DNA from: CALAEC01 sp050692915
GTDB lineage: Bacteria; Actinomycetota; UBA4738; CALAEC01
Length of the DNA: 7,461 bases
Reading direction: 5' to 3'
Assembly: GCA_050692915.1 (NCBI GenBank)
Contig: JBOGVU010000112.1
Coordinates: 1 to 7,461, forward strand
The notes under the pieces were generated by a model, which made no database searches, was not told the DNA's origin, and was given only the letters and a program-made list of their open reading frames with translations. The translations under genes were made by a program, and so were the position numbers. Of the stretch, positions 6,701 through 7,461 are shown piece after piece (position 1 is the stretch's first letter; the number at the start of each line of letters is the position of its first letter).

Positions 6701-6944
6701 GGGGCTGGCCCGGGAGGTGGTCCGGCTGGTGCAGGACGCCCGGAAGGAGGCGGGGCTCCGGGTCACGGACCGGATCGAGCTGGGCATCGAGGCCGACGGC
6801 CAGGTGGTGGAGGCGGTCGAGGCGCACCGCTCGTGGATCGCCGGCGAGGTGCTCGCGGTGCGGATCGAGGTCGGCACGGTCGCGGGGGCGGAACCCCGGG
6901 AGATCGACGGCCACCGGATCGGGCTCGGGGTTCGGCGGGCCTGA
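3780..6944 (+). CDS. ileS: isoleucyl-tRNA synthetase IleS
   Basis: This enzyme charges tRNA-Ile with isoleucine in the cytoplasm using ATP. The 1,054-residue product matches the long IleS form of actinobacteria such as Mycobacterium (about 1,040). Motifs in order are: GPPTANG and the HIGH-type GIHH (57-60); the start of the editing domain that hydrolyses Val-tRNA-Ile, TTTPWTLPSN (231-240); HVAPGFGAED (326-335) within it; the LSRERYWGTPLPVW block; a CPRGH/CPECG pair of possible zinc ligands; DTWYDSG; and KMSKR (604-608). A helical anticodon-binding domain begins at about 650 and a C-terminal extension follows. Catalytic and editing motifs look intact. The GTG start is set by AGGAGG 6 nt upstream; opening the frame earlier at 3651 would translate the T-box itself. 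Expression should rise when uncharged tRNA-Ile accumulates. The gene diverges from the dksA operon and stops 3 bp before the convergent small gene. Confidence 0.98.
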   Translation: MARFEPVDPNLDLPALEREVLAFWREARVFERSVERRRGGPAWVFYEGPPTANGPPGIHHAESRTFKDLYPRYRTMTGHFVARRAGWDCHGLPVELEVEKEIGTRSKRDIEAFGIAEFNRRCRESVSRYVEDWERMTERLGFWIDLSQAYWTMDTEYIESVWWSLKELHGEGLLFEADKSVAYCPRCGTALSDHEVALGYATVTDPSVFATFRIVEAPDPSLVGSSLVAWTTTPWTLPSNLGLAVDPDETYVRIPGPAGDVIVAESRADAVLGDHLEPADRFPGRRLTVDGGARYEPLYENVGGNTHRVIAAGDFVSMEEGTGIIHVAPGFGAEDLEMGRREGWPTYRPIDDDGRFTDETPVEFVRGLFVKDADPEIIADLEGRGLLLRHETYEHTYPLCWRCDTPLLYMARTSWYIRTTARKERLLEINESVNWYPEHIKHGRYGDWLENNVDWALSRERYWGTPLPVWRCPRGHVTAVGSLGELSTLAGRDVTGVDPHRPAIDEVTLPCPECGQEARRVPEVIDTWYDSGAMPYAQWGYHPDLGRGVEERDGSFPADFISEGIDQTRGWFYSLMAESTLLFDQTSYRNCVVLGLLLDRDGRKMSKRLGNVIDPMEVMDRYGADALRWFFVASGSPWSARRVSMEAVEDGVRRLLLTLWNTFAFLVLYANANDLDPTAQDVPPAGRPPLDRWILSRLQATVETARRGLDGYDATTAARAIAGLVDDLSNWYVRRARPRFWNVGGDGSAEDTAAAHRTLYECLTTVARLLAPVTPFVAEAVWRTLTAGTDGAPESVHLADYPGPDPASRDERLESSMATVRHIVTLGRTARTDARVRVRQPLARAVVHLPGDPSELEPLLPDVAEELNVKAIELAEAAQALGGWRARPSYRVLGPRLGARVKDVAAALEADDGSLAAVLAAGRPVTLDTPSGSVSLAPEDVDLSQETTGGWGTASGGGVTVALDLDVTPELAREGLAREVVRLVQDARKEAGLRVTDRIELGIEADGQVVEAVEAHRSWIAGEVLAVRIEVGTVAGAEPREIDGHRIGLGVRRA

Positions 6945-6947
6945 TCC

Positions 6948-7118
6948 TCAGGGTGAGCCGTCGGGGTCGGGACGCCGTAGCACCCCGGCCAGCAGGAACA
7001 CCATGGCGGCCACGCTCGAACCGATCGAAACGTAGATAAGGAGGAGCCCCTCCCGCGACAGGCCCAGGAGGAGGGTGACCACGGCGAGCGCCAGCAAGAG
7101 CCAGGAGATCGCGAACAC
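6948..7118 (-). CDS. small two-helix membrane protein, function unknown
   Basis: I do not recognise this gene. The 56-residue frame starts at GTG 7118, 3 nt after GGGGAG. It predicts two membrane helices, about residues 3-20 (starting FAISWLLLAL) and 25-47 (GLLLIYVSIGSSVAAMVF onward), joined by the short polar turn SRE. It ends in the basic-then-acidic tail RRPDPDGSP. Two clean helices in such a short frame, with a ribosome site and a position just behind another gene, argue for a real protein. It lies 15 nt after the stop of the acidic protein and in the same frame, so the two are probably co-transcribed. Its stop is 3 bp from the ileS stop, leaving no space for a terminator between the converging genes. 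Confidence 0.62.
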   Translation of the reverse strand: MFAISWLLLALAVVTLLLGLSREGLLLIYVSIGSSVAAMVFLLAGVLRRPDPDGSP

Positions 7119-7133
7119 GCGCTCCCCGGGTCC

Positions 7134-7461
7134 CTAGCCCTCGTCCCCCCAGAACAGCTCCCGAAGGGACGGCTCGCCCTCTTCGTCCTTGCGGTTGCGG
7201 GCCTCGGACGGGTACAGGACGGCCTTTTCACCCGGGGGCTCGGCCCCCTTTTCTGCCGTGAACGCGCTCTCCCACGCGGACAGCAGGGGGTCCCGATCCT
7301 GGTCCTCACCCTCACCCTGGCCCTCCGGCGGCTCCACGTCCGGATCCACCTGGGTCCAGGGGGCGGTGGCCTCCTCGGGTGCCTCCGGGAGGACCACCGG
7401 CTGGTTCTGCTCCTGCTCCGGCACGGGCGGTTCGGCGGAGCCCGAGGTGGCCGCGGAGGGG
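7134..7461 (-). CDS. acidic proline-rich protein, C-terminal part (5' end outside window)
   Basis: I do not recognise this gene. The frame is open from the right edge to a TAG at 7136-7134, giving 108 visible residues. It could start at a GTG at 7424 (96 residues), but no ribosome site precedes that codon and the frame continues through PSAATSGSAEPP. A longer protein extending beyond the window is therefore more likely. The composition is rich in Glu, Asp, Pro and Gln, low in hydrophobic residues and probably disordered. Only the tail SLRELFWGDEG looks like a compact motif and could be a short binding peptide. In many actinomycetes divIVA neighbours ileS, and DivIVA-type proteins can have such disordered acidic ends. 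This is only a guess from context. It is followed at 15 nt by the two-helix membrane gene. Confidence 0.58.
   Translation of the reverse strand, partial: PSAATSGSAEPPVPEQEQNQPVVLPEAPEEATAPWTQVDPDVEPPEGQGEGEDQDRDPLLSAWESAFTAEKGAEPPGEKAVLYPSEARNRKDEEGEPSLRELFWGDEG

Noticed and set aside
1..7461. CRISPR arrays, insertion sequences, tRNA genes, phage or toxin-antitoxin modules
   Set aside because: I saw no spaced direct repeats, terminal inverted repeats with a transposase, tRNA-like cloverleaf or corresponding protein motifs. The window is ordinary core genome.

Overview
The window is a very GC-rich, gene-dense piece of bacterial housekeeping chromosome. It carries a long IleS of the actinobacterial type with an Ile T-box leader, a YteA/TraR-like DksA, the order dksA-lspA-rluD-dnaE, frequent GTG/TTG starts, and a DnaA box spelled TTGTCCACA. 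These point to an actinomycetote, probably an uncultured or deep-branching one. No rRNA, tRNA, CRISPR array, insertion sequence or prophage gene is visible.

Layout. Positions 1-1531 (minus) hold the N-terminal half of the replicative DNA polymerase DnaE, cut by the left edge. The 95-bp gap 1532-1626 holds two tandem DnaA boxes and a candidate dnaE promoter. Positions 1627-3430 (minus) form a tightly packed operon, dksA-like > lspA > rluD. dksA and lspA meet at CTGA and lspA and rluD at GTGA, so translation is probably coupled. Positions 3431-3779 are a divergent control region: a candidate + strand promoter, then a roughly 285-nt T-box leader. Positions 3780-6944 (+) encode isoleucyl-tRNA synthetase. 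Two small genes then converge on ileS from the right: a 56-residue two-helix membrane protein (6948-7118) and the C-terminal part of an acidic, proline-rich protein that runs off the right edge (7134-7461).

How it works together. ileS should be controlled by uncharged tRNA-Ile: the leader contains the T-box core, an ATC specifier and a segment that can pair either with the T-box helix or with the ileS Shine-Dalgarno. The minus-strand operon couples a stringent-response-type RNA polymerase regulator with lipoprotein maturation and ribosome modification. It reads toward dnaE, which appears to have its own promoter with DnaA sites just upstream. That suggests a link between replication initiator and polymerase supply. 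I found no clear new multi-gene system. The most noteworthy items are the DnaA box pair, the ileS leader switch, the CTG start of lspA, and the two uncharacterised genes after ileS.
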